From assembly GCA_964460185.1 (NCBI GenBank), contig CAYWTM010000147.1:1-7401 (forward strand): a stretch of DNA of 7,401 bases. Direction: 5' to 3'. Under the pieces are notes generated by a model. That model saw nothing but the letters and a program-made list of their open reading frames with translations, had not been told where the DNA came from and did not search any database. This document shows positions 1 to 5,617 of the stretch, one piece after another (position 1 is the first letter of the stretch; every line of letters begins with the position of its first letter). The translations under genes and the position numbers were made by a program. Source of the DNA: JAVJPJ01 sp040217295. GTDB lineage: Bacteria; Pseudomonadota; Alphaproteobacteria; Rhodobacterales; Rhodobacteraceae.

Positions 1-90
1 GAACCCGGCTTGCCCGAAGGCTGCCGCCGCCGTCAACCCGGCGACGCCGCCGCCCGAGATGAAGATATCGCATCGTGTCACGTCGTTCAT
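1..90 (-). CDS. UbiH/UbiF-type FAD-dependent monooxygenase, N-terminal 30 codons only
   Basis: Partial gene running off the left edge. The minus strand reads MNDVTRCDIFISGGGVAGL followed by an alanine-rich helix, AAAAFGQAGF. This is the beta-alpha-beta start of an FAD-binding Rossmann fold, with the GxGxxG dinucleotide signature as GGGVAG at residues 13-18. The exact style (DIxISGGGVAGLTAA) is typical of the UbiH/UbiF/COQ6 hydroxylases that act in ubiquinone synthesis in Rhodobacterales. The ATG at 88-90 is chosen because the Rossmann strand begins only six residues later, as usual for the family. No Shine-Dalgarno sequence precedes it (the bases just upstream are CTTGTCCTCC), but a TAGCTT hexamer lies 7 nt upstream, so the message may be leaderless. 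It follows the HAD gene on the same strand after 54 bp. The FAD-monooxygenase fold is secure; assignment to UbiH rather than another class A hydroxylase is likely but cannot be proved from 30 residues. Confidence 0.75.
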   Translation of the reverse strand, partial: MNDVTRCDIFISGGGVAGLTAAAAFGQAGF

Positions 91-97
91 GGAGGAC

Positions 98-126
98 AAG
101 CTAGGGCGCGACCCGGCCTGCTTCGA
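98..126 (-). promoter_or_regulatory. Weak candidate promoter for the UbiH-type gene
   Basis: On the minus strand a TAGCTT hexamer (98-103) is preceded, after a 17-bp spacer, by TCGAAG (121-126). Seven bases separate the -10 from the ATG at 90, which would place transcription start at or next to the start codon. The same TAGCTT hexamer serves as the proposed -10 of the gntR gene at 875-880. The -35 match is only 3 of 6, so this is a suggestion that would account for the missing ribosome binding site. Confidence 0.25.
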
Positions 127-144
127 CGCGGCAGTGTGTCCCAA

Positions 145-813
145 TCAGGCCGCCCCCTTGACGGGCCCGCCGCTCAGCGGTTGCAGGAAGTGCGCCAGAT
201 CGGACGTGTGGTACTGGATGTGATCGGCCACGACGGGGGTCTTGGCCACGTGCACGGTGCGCATGCCCATCGCGAAGGGCACCGCCAGGTTGCGGGGTTC
301 ATCTTCGAACATGGCGGCGCGGGCGGGCTCGAACCCGTCCTGCGCGAACACGGCATCAAAGGCGGCACGTTCGGGCTTGGGGCGGAACCCGGCGTGCTCG
401 ACGCCGTAGACCGCATCGAAAAGGTCGCTCAGTCCGCGATGCTCGATGACCGCCCTGGCGTAGGGGGCGGTGCCGTTGGTGTAGATGATCCGCCGTCCCG
501 GCAGGGCCGCGATTGCGGCGATCAGGTCGGGGTCCGGGTGCAGGACGGAAAAATCGATCCGGTGCACATCGTCCAGAAACGGTTCGGGATCGACGCCGTG
601 ATCGGCCATCAGTCCCGCCAATGTGGTGCCATGGGCGTGGTAATAATCGTGGCGCAGACGGTCTGCCTCGGCGGCGCCCACACCAAGTTCCGTCATGACG
701 TAGGCCGTCATGCGGGCATTGATCTGTTCGAACAACGCCATCTCCGGGGGATAGAGCGTGTTGTCGAGGTCGAATACCCAGGTTTCGACATGTGAAAAAT
801 CATCGGCTGACAT
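145..813 (-). CDS. Pyrimidine 5'-nucleotidase, HAD superfamily subfamily IA
   Basis: A 222-residue cytosolic hydrolase expected to remove phosphate from pyrimidine (and possibly other) nucleoside monophosphates. All HAD motifs are present: motif I FDLDNTLY with nucleophile Asp15 and acid/base Asp17; motif II TNG at 112-114; motif III Lys146 in FRPKPE; motif IV FEDEPRNL at 169-176 with the metal-binding acidic pair. The helical cap lies between motifs I and II (about residues 20-100). The FDLDNTLYPP opening and FEDEPRNL motif match the pyrimidine 5'-nucleotidase group (SDT1/PHM8-like, TIGR01993) rather than phosphoglycolate phosphatases. Full length for the family. The ATG at 811-813 is the only start close to motif I; its upstream sequence has no strong Shine-Dalgarno. 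It is divergent from the gntR regulator across 91 bp and shares that control region, so GntR may regulate it (inference). The true substrate could differ, because HAD phosphatases are promiscuous. Confidence 0.88.
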   Translation of the reverse strand: MSADDFSHVETWVFDLDNTLYPPEMALFEQINARMTAYVMTELGVGAAEADRLRHDYYHAHGTTLAGLMADHGVDPEPFLDDVHRIDFSVLHPDPDLIAAIAALPGRRIIYTNGTAPYARAVIEHRGLSDLFDAVYGVEHAGFRPKPERAAFDAVFAQDGFEPARAAMFEDEPRNLAVPFAMGMRTVHVAKTPVVADHIQYHTSDLAHFLQPLSGGPVKGAA

Positions 814-836
814 GTCCCATCGGTAGGGGTAAGCGC

Positions 837-860
837 GGCTGTCCGCAAGGCTGGACAGCC
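837..860. promoter_or_regulatory. Perfect inverted repeat overlapping the gntR -35 (candidate operator)
   Basis: GGCTGTCC (837-844) and GGACAGCC (853-860) are exact reverse complements separated by 8 bp. The right arm covers most of the proposed -35 hexamer of gntR at 852-857. It lies in the short spacer between two divergent genes, one of which encodes a DNA-binding repressor-type protein. No T-run follows on either strand, so it is not a terminator. Which protein binds it is unknown. Confidence 0.5.
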
Positions 861-880
861 CGATGGTCGCGGCCTAGCTT
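852..880 (+). promoter_or_regulatory. Candidate sigma-70-type promoter of the gntR-family gene
   Basis: A -35 element TGGACA (852-857, 5 of 6 to TTGACA) is followed by a 17-bp spacer and a -10 element TAGCTT (875-880, 3 of 6). Transcription would start near 886-888, giving a leader of about 18 nt that contains the AAAGGA Shine-Dalgarno. One inverted repeat overlaps the -35 and another lies across the expected start point, an arrangement that fits repression. Confidence 0.5.
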
Positions 881-902
881 ACGGTATGCAAAAGGATACC
901 GT
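881..902. promoter_or_regulatory. Perfect inverted repeat at the gntR transcription start (candidate autoregulatory operator)
   Basis: ACGGTAT (881-887) and ATACCGT (896-902) are perfect 7-bp arms around the 8-bp spacer GCAAAAGG. The repeat starts right after the -10 and ends two bases before the gntR start codon at 905, enclosing the Shine-Dalgarno AAAGGA (891-896). GntR/FCD regulators bind palindromes with GTAT/ATAC-like halves and often repress themselves, so autoregulation is the simplest reading. An RNA hairpin is less likely because the left arm lies at or upstream of the expected transcription start. Confidence 0.5.
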
Positions 903-904
903 CG

Positions 905-1558
905 ATGCCCGCCAAGATCCCGCCCCCTGATCCGCACAAGGATGCCTATGCCCTGATCCTCGATGCGATCGACAGCGGCATCTACAGGCCCGGGTCGCGC
1001 CTGGTGGAATCGGAACTGGCCGACCGGTTCGGGGTCAGCCGCACGCCGATCCGCGAGGCGTTGCAGCGGCTTGAGACGCAAAGCCTGCTGACCCGCGATG
1101 GCCGCAGCCTGATCGTGGCCTCCCTCGATCACGCGCAGATGGCCGAGCTTTACGCGGTCCGCCAGGAGCTTGAGGGTCTGGCCGCCAAGCTGGCCGCGCA
1201 ACATGCCGCGGTCGAAGAAGTGCAGGTCCTGCGCGGGATGGTCGAGGCGGACCGGGCGCTGTTGAACGACCCCGAGGCGCTGGCGCGGGCAAACCGGCGA
1301 TTCCATCACCAGATCCACCTGGCGTCGCATAACCGGTTCCTCGTGCAACAGCTGGATCTTGTCTATCGCTCCATGGCGTTGATGGCGCGCACCTCGCTTG
1401 CGGCTGCGGGGCGGGGTGAAAACGCGCTGGCCGAACATGCCCAGATCGTGGAAGCGATTGCAGACCGGGATGGTGACCGCGCGGCCCGGGCCCTCAAGGA
1501 TCACCTGTCGATCGCATTCGTGGTCCGGCTCAAGGAAGAAGCGCAAGAAAAAGGCTGA
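905..1558 (+). CDS. GntR-family transcriptional regulator, FCD (FadR-like) subgroup
   Basis: A 217-residue DNA-binding regulator. Residues about 10-75 form the GntR winged helix-turn-helix, with the diagnostic SELADRFGVSRTPIREALQR segment (36-55) containing the recognition helix, then the wing LLTRDGRSLIV. Residues about 78-208 are the all-helical FCD effector domain, with ANRRFHHQIHLASHN (129-143) and EHAQIVEAI followed by GD and a late His (His178, His200), the residues that usually coordinate a metal and bind a carboxylate ligand. Start chosen at 905 because AAAGGA (891-896) lies 8 nt upstream; the ATG at 886 is out of frame. It has its own promoter and two inverted repeats upstream. Its last 58 bp overlap the 3' end of the convergent glycosyltransferase gene. 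The effector cannot be read from sequence. Targets could be itself and the divergent nucleotidase gene, or distant operons. Confidence 0.92.
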   Translation: MPAKIPPPDPHKDAYALILDAIDSGIYRPGSRLVESELADRFGVSRTPIREALQRLETQSLLTRDGRSLIVASLDHAQMAELYAVRQELEGLAAKLAAQHAAVEEVQVLRGMVEADRALLNDPEALARANRRFHHQIHLASHNRFLVQQLDLVYRSMALMARTSLAAAGRGENALAEHAQIVEAIADRDGDRAARALKDHLSIAFVVRLKEEAQEKG

Positions 1559-3573
1559 CCGGCGCCGGGGCCGGCCTGCGCAGACCCGCTGGGTGGTGCA
1601 GGGGCGGTGCCGCCGAACCGTCCATGGGCCGTCTTGGCCCACCAGAACGGTTTGACCAACATCTCGACGGCCGCGCGCCACGCCGAAATCGTAGCCAGGA
1701 TATAGTAGAGTTCCGTCAACAAGACCCAGGGCCTGAGCCGCCGCAAATGCCGCGCGCGCGTTGCATGGAAAGCAATGGCCCATGAGCTTAACAGGCTGGT
1801 GACCATCAAGACCGCCAGAGCTGCATATTGTACGGGGTTCAGCAGGGCATCCAACGGGTGTGAAACACCAAAGGGTTTTACCACCAGGCTCCATAGCAAC
1901 GGCGCCACCAGGAATCCGAGAACCGCGAAAAGAACCTGCACCTGGAAGGCCACGAACCGCAGCGGGCCCAGTTCCCTCCACAAGGCCGTGGGCCTGCGCA
2001 TCGCGATGCCCCATGTCATCAGGTACCCTTTTTGCCAGCGGGCACGTTGCGCGATCCAGGGCCAGACGGCGGCGTTCGCCTCTTCGTGGGTGGTGGTATC
2101 GATCATCTCGGTCCGATAGCCGTTTCGCGCGATCCGCAGGCCCAATTCCGCGTCCTCGGTCACGTTGTGCGCGTCCCATCCCCCGAGGTCGCGCAAGGTG
2201 TCGCGGCGGATGAACAGGGTCGTGCCCCCCAGCGGCACGAACAGGCCAAGCCGTTGAACACCGGGCAGCAGGACGCGAAACCAGCTGGCATATTCGATGG
2301 CGAAGCTGCGTGCGATCCAGTTGTGATTGGCGTTGTAGTAGTCGAGCCGCCCCTGAAGGCAGGCGACCTCGGGGCCGACCTCGGCAAATCGCTGAACGAC
2401 ATGGTTGATCTGATCGGGTTCGGGGCGGTCTTCGGCATCATAGATACCGATGATGGCCCCGCGCGCAAAGTTCAGGGCGAAATTCAGCGCCCGGGGCTTG
2501 GTGCGCGGATGGCCGGGCGGCACCGTGATGGGCCGGATCCAGGGCGGCAGATGGCACTGCAACACCGCCTGTCGGGTCAGGTGATCATCCGCCTCGATCG
2601 CCAGCAGCACATCCAGTTTTTCGGGCGGATAGTCGAGCCTGGCGAGGCTGGCCACAAGGGCCGAGGCGATCTCGCGTTCCTTGTAGAGGGGCACCAGAAG
2701 GCTGACGACCGGTTGGCGCAGTTGCGCGGTGGCCGAACTGCCCTCAAGCGGGCCGTCGGATTTTTCCATCCGGGCCTGATGCTCTGCGCGCAAGGTGGCG
2801 GCAAAGGCAGAGAGTTTCAGCACCATGTTGCCGGAAAAGATCAGCAGCGCTGCACCAAAAGCGAGCCCGAGTGCAAGTGTGGGCAAAAACGCGGCGATCA
2901 AGCCGATGACCAGCCCGGCACCCAGAAGTGTGGAGGTGATGGTGTCCGTGCGCCAGCCACGACAGCTGTCGCGTTGCGGCGCCTGGCCTTCGGCAATCCG
3001 GGCCAATGCGTCGCCATACAGATGGATCTGCGCATCGGTGATTTGCGATCGTGGGGCGAGGGTCGGAATGATGCGCATGTCCTGGGGCAGGGCACGGCGC
3101 AGGGCGGTTAGATGGCCCGGCCGGCAGGTCGCCACGACCAATGCACTGCCCGCGCGGCGCCATGGGACGGCTTCAAGCTCCAGCGCGGTGGCGCAAGGGA
3201 GCGCCCCGGCAAGGGCGGGATCGGGCGGTGCGTCCGTCAGATCCGCCAGGCCGATCCGGGCCCATTCGCCAAGGGCCGAAAGATGGTCGGCCTCGCTCAG
3301 GATGCCGCGCGCCTCCAGCACATCCCCAAACGACATGTCGGCGTTCGCAGATGCCGTTTGCGCATCGACCAGTTCGGCGCGCGTGATGGTGCCCCGCGCC
3401 AACAGGATTTCAGACAAATCGCGACGGCGTGCGGCGTGCGCCAATGTAATGGCGGCCAATCCACTTGCGGTCTCGAGGGGGCGGGACACCGCAGCGGGAC
3501 GCGTCCTGTGTGGCAGGCCATTTCGACCCTGCACCAGGGCCGCAAGCCGCATGGAACGGTCGATTTCGTTCAT
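1501..3573 (-). CDS. Membrane family-2 glycosyltransferase with N-terminal MshEN/GspE_N domain
   Basis: A 690-residue probable exopolysaccharide synthase in the inner membrane. Residues about 50-165 resemble the GspE N-terminal/MshEN domain, with two helix-turn-helix-like units 29 residues apart (52-75 and 81-104). Two membrane segments follow (about 213-230 and 232-254). The GT2 catalytic domain has VSLLVPLYKE (290-299), EADD (327-330), DAED as the metal-binding DxD (379-382), the acceptor-site TED (472-474) and QRARW (509-513), the set found in processive cellulose/hyaluronan-type synthases. Three C-terminal membrane stretches lie at about 538-565, 578-602 and 616-638, ending in the family signature KPFWWAKTAHG. 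The last 40 residues are low-complexity and overlap gntR. Start: the ATG at 3571-3573 is preceded by GGGGAG, though only 3 nt away; an in-frame ATG at 3586-3588 would add five residues and has no better site. The sugar and product are unknown. A CtrA-type site lies about 90 bp upstream. Confidence 0.88.
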   Translation of the reverse strand: MNEIDRSMRLAALVQGRNGLPHRTRPAAVSRPLETASGLAAITLAHAARRRDLSEILLARGTITRAELVDAQTASANADMSFGDVLEARGILSEADHLSALGEWARIGLADLTDAPPDPALAGALPCATALELEAVPWRRAGSALVVATCRPGHLTALRRALPQDMRIIPTLAPRSQITDAQIHLYGDALARIAEGQAPQRDSCRGWRTDTITSTLLGAGLVIGLIAAFLPTLALGLAFGAALLIFSGNMVLKLSAFAATLRAEHQARMEKSDGPLEGSSATAQLRQPVVSLLVPLYKEREIASALVASLARLDYPPEKLDVLLAIEADDHLTRQAVLQCHLPPWIRPITVPPGHPRTKPRALNFALNFARGAIIGIYDAEDRPEPDQINHVVQRFAEVGPEVACLQGRLDYYNANHNWIARSFAIEYASWFRVLLPGVQRLGLFVPLGGTTLFIRRDTLRDLGGWDAHNVTEDAELGLRIARNGYRTEMIDTTTHEEANAAVWPWIAQRARWQKGYLMTWGIAMRRPTALWRELGPLRFVAFQVQVLFAVLGFLVAPLLWSLVVKPFGVSHPLDALLNPVQYAALAVLMVTSLLSSWAIAFHATRARHLRRLRPWVLLTELYYILATISAWRAAVEMLVKPFWWAKTAHGRFGGTAPAPPSGSAQAGPGAGQPFSCASSLSRTTNAIDR

Positions 3574-3661
3574 CAACTCCCCTGACATGCCCCCAAACCG
3601 CTTTCGCCACAGGAGCCGGTCGCAGTGAACACCAGATGACCGCGCAAGTTTGCGTGGCCAT

Positions 3662-3680
3662 TATTAACAATGGGTTAATA
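3662..3680. promoter_or_regulatory. CtrA-type binding site upstream of the glycosyltransferase gene
   Basis: TATTAAC (3662-3668) and GTTAATA (3674-3680) are perfect 7-bp arms around AATGG. It reads as TTAA-N7-TTAA, the classical alphaproteobacterial CtrA box, and as TTAAC-N5-GTTAA, the form reported in Rhodobacteraceae. It is AT-rich in a GC-rich neighbourhood and lies in the 130-bp gap between the carA stop (3719) and the glycosyltransferase start (3573). Its centre is about 98 bp upstream of that start, so it most likely controls the glycosyltransferase. No convincing -10 can be placed next to it. Confidence 0.6.
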
Positions 3681-3718
3681 GACCGGAAAAGCGGCGACAG
3701 TGGTGCGAAGGGCAGGGA

Positions 3719-4864
3719 TTACGCGCCGCGCGCGCGCATCGCTTCGGCAAAGCGCTCGAACAGGTAGAAACTGTCCTGCGGGCCAGGGCTGGCCTCGGGG
3801 TGGTATTGCACCGAGAATATGGGCTTGCCTTCGACCCGGATGCCGCAATTCGACCCGTCAAACAGGCTGACATGGGTTTCCTTGACGCCTTTGGGCAGGG
3901 TCTGGCTGTCGACGGTAAAGCCGTGGTTCATCGACGTGATCTCGACCTTGCCCGTGTCCAGATCCTTGACCGGATGGTTCGCGCCATGGTGGCCGTGGTT
4001 CATCTTGATGGTCCTGGCGCCCAGTGCCAGCGCCAGCATCTGGTGGCCAAGGCAGATGCCGAACACCGGCAGATCGGCGTCCAGAACGCCCTGGATCATC
4101 GGCACGGCATAGGCCCCGGTCGCCGCCGGATCGCCGGGGCCGTTGGACAGGAACACACCATCGGGGGACTGGGCCAGCACCTCCTGGGCGGTGGCGGTGG
4201 CCGGCATTACCGTCACATCGCACCCGGCCGAGGCCAGGCAGCGCAGGATGTTGCGTTTCGCGCCGTAATCCAATGCTACCACCTTGGGCCCGGGGCCTTC
4301 GCGGCGGGTGTATCCCTTGGGCCAGGCCCACCGCATCTCGTCCCAACGGTAAGACTGCGCGCAGCTCACGCCCTTGGCGAGGTCTACCCCCTCAAGCCCG
4401 GAAAAGCCCCGTGCCGCGGCCACCAGCGCCTCGATGTCGAAATTGCCCTCCGGGTCGTGGGCCAGCGCCACATGGGGTGCACCCTGATGCCGGATCGCGC
4501 GGGTCAGCCGCCGTGTGTCCACGCCGCCGATGCCCACGCGCCCGGTCTTTTCGAGCCACGTGATCAGATCCCCGGATGCGCGCCAGTTCGACGGTTCGGT
4601 CGGGTCCCATTTCACCACCATGGCCTCTGCCACGGGATCGGCTGTCTCGTCATCTTCGGGGGTGACGCCGGTGTTGCCGATATGGGGGAAGGTGAAGGTC
4701 ACGATCTGGCCCGCATAAGACGGGTCGGTCATGATTTCCTGATACCCCGTCATCGCGGTGTTGAAGCACAGCTCGGCCACGCGCATGCCCGTCGCCCCGA
4801 ATCCGCGGCCGTAAAAGATCGTCCCGTCGGCAAGGGCGAGGCAGGCGGTAGGGGTCGCGGTCAT
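3719..4864 (-). CDS. carA: Carbamoyl-phosphate synthase small subunit (glutaminase)
   Basis: A 381-residue subunit that hydrolyses glutamine and passes ammonia to CarB, making carbamoyl phosphate for arginine and pyrimidine synthesis. The N-terminal small-chain domain (about 1-150) contains LADGTIFYGRGFGA, TAMTGYQEIMTDPSYAGQ and FPHIGNTG, all standard in CarA. The C-terminal class I amidotransferase domain (about 193-378) has nucleophile Cys271 in FGICLGHQ and His355/Glu357 in QYHPEASPG, so the catalytic triad is intact. The ATG at 4862-4864 is chosen because GGAG lies 8 nt upstream and the protein then begins MTATPTACLALADG, as in relatives; an in-frame upstream ATG at 4894 would add ten residues and lie inside the probable leader. 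carB is not adjacent in this window. The gene is divergent from the GatB/YqeY gene, with its own candidate promoter at 4904-4932. No intrinsic terminator follows its TAA. Confidence 0.97.
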   Translation of the reverse strand: MTATPTACLALADGTIFYGRGFGATGMRVAELCFNTAMTGYQEIMTDPSYAGQIVTFTFPHIGNTGVTPEDDETADPVAEAMVVKWDPTEPSNWRASGDLITWLEKTGRVGIGGVDTRRLTRAIRHQGAPHVALAHDPEGNFDIEALVAAARGFSGLEGVDLAKGVSCAQSYRWDEMRWAWPKGYTRREGPGPKVVALDYGAKRNILRCLASAGCDVTVMPATATAQEVLAQSPDGVFLSNGPGDPAATGAYAVPMIQGVLDADLPVFGICLGHQMLALALGARTIKMNHGHHGANHPVKDLDTGKVEITSMNHGFTVDSQTLPKGVKETHVSLFDGSNCGIRVEGKPIFSVQYHPEASPGPQDSFYLFERFAEAMRARGA

Positions 4865-4903
4865 GGCGGCAGCTCCGGCTGTGGATGTCGGCAAATTTGT
4901 CGT

Positions 4904-4932
4904 GGTCTAAGGGCCGCACGGGCGCGGGTCAA
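4904..4932 (-). promoter_or_regulatory. Candidate carA promoter
   Basis: On the minus strand TTGACC (4927-4932, 5 of 6 to TTGACA) is followed by a 17-bp spacer and TAGACC (4904-4909, 3 of 6 to TATAAT). Transcription would begin near 4897, giving a leader of about 33 nt that carries the GGAG ribosome binding site of carA. The -35 is good and the -10 weak, as is common in alphaproteobacteria. Confidence 0.45.
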
Positions 4933-4986
4933 GGCAGGTTCTGGGCCCGGATCAAAGGGGTGTTGTTGCCGGGCGTTGCCTGCCTT
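4931..4986. repeat. Nested inverted repeat between the carA and GatB/YqeY promoters
   Basis: AAGGCAGG (4931-4938) pairs exactly with CCTGCCTT (4979-4986). Inside it, GCCCGG (4945-4950) pairs exactly with CCGGGC (4969-4974), leaving an 18-nt loop and a 6/4-nt internal bulge. The outer left arm touches the carA -35 and the outer right arm touches the proposed -10 of the divergent gene. It could be a pair of half-operators, or chance in GC-rich DNA. It lies upstream of the predicted carA transcription start, so it is not an obvious carA leader structure. Confidence 0.35.
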
Positions 4987-4991
4987 ATCTA
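4963..4991 (+). promoter_or_regulatory. Weak candidate promoter of the GatB/YqeY gene
   Basis: TTGTTG (4963-4968) and TATCTA (4986-4991) are separated by 17 bp. Each hexamer matches the consensus at only 3 of 6 positions. The expected start near 4998 gives a leader of about 32 nt before the ATG at 5030. It is the best pair I can find in the divergent spacer for this direction. Confidence 0.3.
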
Positions 4992-5029
4992 GTCCGCTTG
5001 GAAACGAACCCGAGACAGGGGACAGGATC

Positions 5030-5488
5030 ATGGATCTCAGAGACAGGATCAATACGGGCCTGAAACAGGCCATGCGCGACAAGGACGCCACGCGATTGGG
5101 CACGCTGCGCCTGATCAATGCGGCGATCAAGGATCAGGATATCGCCGCGCGCGGCAAGGGCGACGCCGAAGGTGTCACCGACAGCGACCTGCTGGCGATC
5201 CTTGGCAAGATGGTCAAGCAACGCCAGGAAAGCGCGCGCGCCTACGAGGAAGGCGGGCGGCTGGAACTGGCGGAAAAGGAACAGGCCGAGATCACGGTGA
5301 TCGAGGAATACCTGCCGCGTCAGTTGAGCGAGGATGAGGTGGAGGCCGCCGTGAACGCCGCCATCGCCGAGACAGGGGCCGACAGCATCCGCGACATGGG
5401 CCGGGTGATGGGCGCTCTCAAGTCGAAATACACCGGCCAGATGGATTTCGGTCTGGTCGGCCCGATGGTCAAGGCTCGGCTGGCCTGA
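5030..5488 (+). CDS. GatB/YqeY domain-containing protein
   Basis: A 152-residue soluble protein covering the whole stand-alone YqeY family. The opening MDLRDRINTGLKQAMRDKD, the TLRLINAAIKDQDIAARG helix and the middle MVKQRQESARAYEEGGRLELAEKE block (about 65-85) are hallmarks. The C-terminal half (about 95-152), with EYLPRQLSEDEVEAAV, DMGRVMGALKSKYTGQMD and a final GPMVKARL, is the helical domain shared with the tail of GatB, where it contacts tRNA during transamidation. The family role on its own is not settled; a tRNA-related role is inferred from that homology. The ATG at 5030-5032 follows AGGGGACAGGATC, which offers GGGGA and AGGA as ribosome binding sites. Divergent from carA, an arrangement I recall as common in related alphaproteobacteria. 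The same frame stays open far upstream antisense to carA, but that extension has no homology and the start here is clear. Confidence 0.93.
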   Translation: MDLRDRINTGLKQAMRDKDATRLGTLRLINAAIKDQDIAARGKGDAEGVTDSDLLAILGKMVKQRQESARAYEEGGRLELAEKEQAEITVIEEYLPRQLSEDEVEAAVNAAIAETGADSIRDMGRVMGALKSKYTGQMDFGLVGPMVKARLA

Positions 5489-5617
5489 CATCGACACAGG
5501 CGGGGCGGCTGGCTTTTCCTGTCGGGATGGCTGGCCGGACCTCGGGGCAGCCTTGGGTGCCGGCCCGGTCTGCCGTTCGATCCCCGCACGCCAAGGTTGA
5601 ACTCCGCCGCGCGCGCT

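Noticed and set aside
814..845. A promoter for the HAD nucleotidase gene on the minus strand (TTGCGG, 17 bp, TACCGA)
   Set aside because: Both hexamers are poor matches and it would lie within the operator-rich spacer by chance; not strong enough to annotate.
1559..1580. GC-rich GGCGCC/GGCCGGCC symmetry after the gntR stop
   Set aside because: Short arms with almost no loop, no T-run, and inside the coding sequence of the convergent glycosyltransferase.
800..2179. A 459-codon minus-strand open frame spanning gntR and the end of the glycosyltransferase gene
   Set aside because: It crosses two well-supported genes and the promoter region, is rich in Arg and Gly, and shows no domain. It is a GC-driven shadow.
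2032..3111. A 359-codon plus-strand open frame inside the glycosyltransferase gene
   Set aside because: It is antisense to the catalytic domain, has atypical composition and no motifs, while the minus-strand frame has all GT2 motifs in order.
3681..3718. An intrinsic terminator for carA
   Set aside because: The stretch downstream of the TAA has one TTTT on the minus strand but no stem before it. carA may read through or end by Rho.
3800..5029. A long plus-strand open frame antisense to carA that runs in frame into the GatB/YqeY gene, as if a 562-residue fusion
   Set aside because: The upstream part is Arg/Gly/His-rich with no recognisable domain, lies opposite a well-conserved gene, and the YqeY family begins exactly at the ATG at 5030, which has a ribosome binding site. 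High GC content explains the open antisense frame.
5492..5524. Hairpin CGACACAGG/CCTGTCG after the GatB/YqeY stop as a terminator
   Set aside because: The stem has a 2-nt bulge and a long loop, and no T-run follows. The 129-bp convergent gap (5489-5617) also has a loose GGCCGG (5533-5538)/CCGGCC (5560-5565) pair with a 21-nt loop and no T-run, so I call no terminator there.
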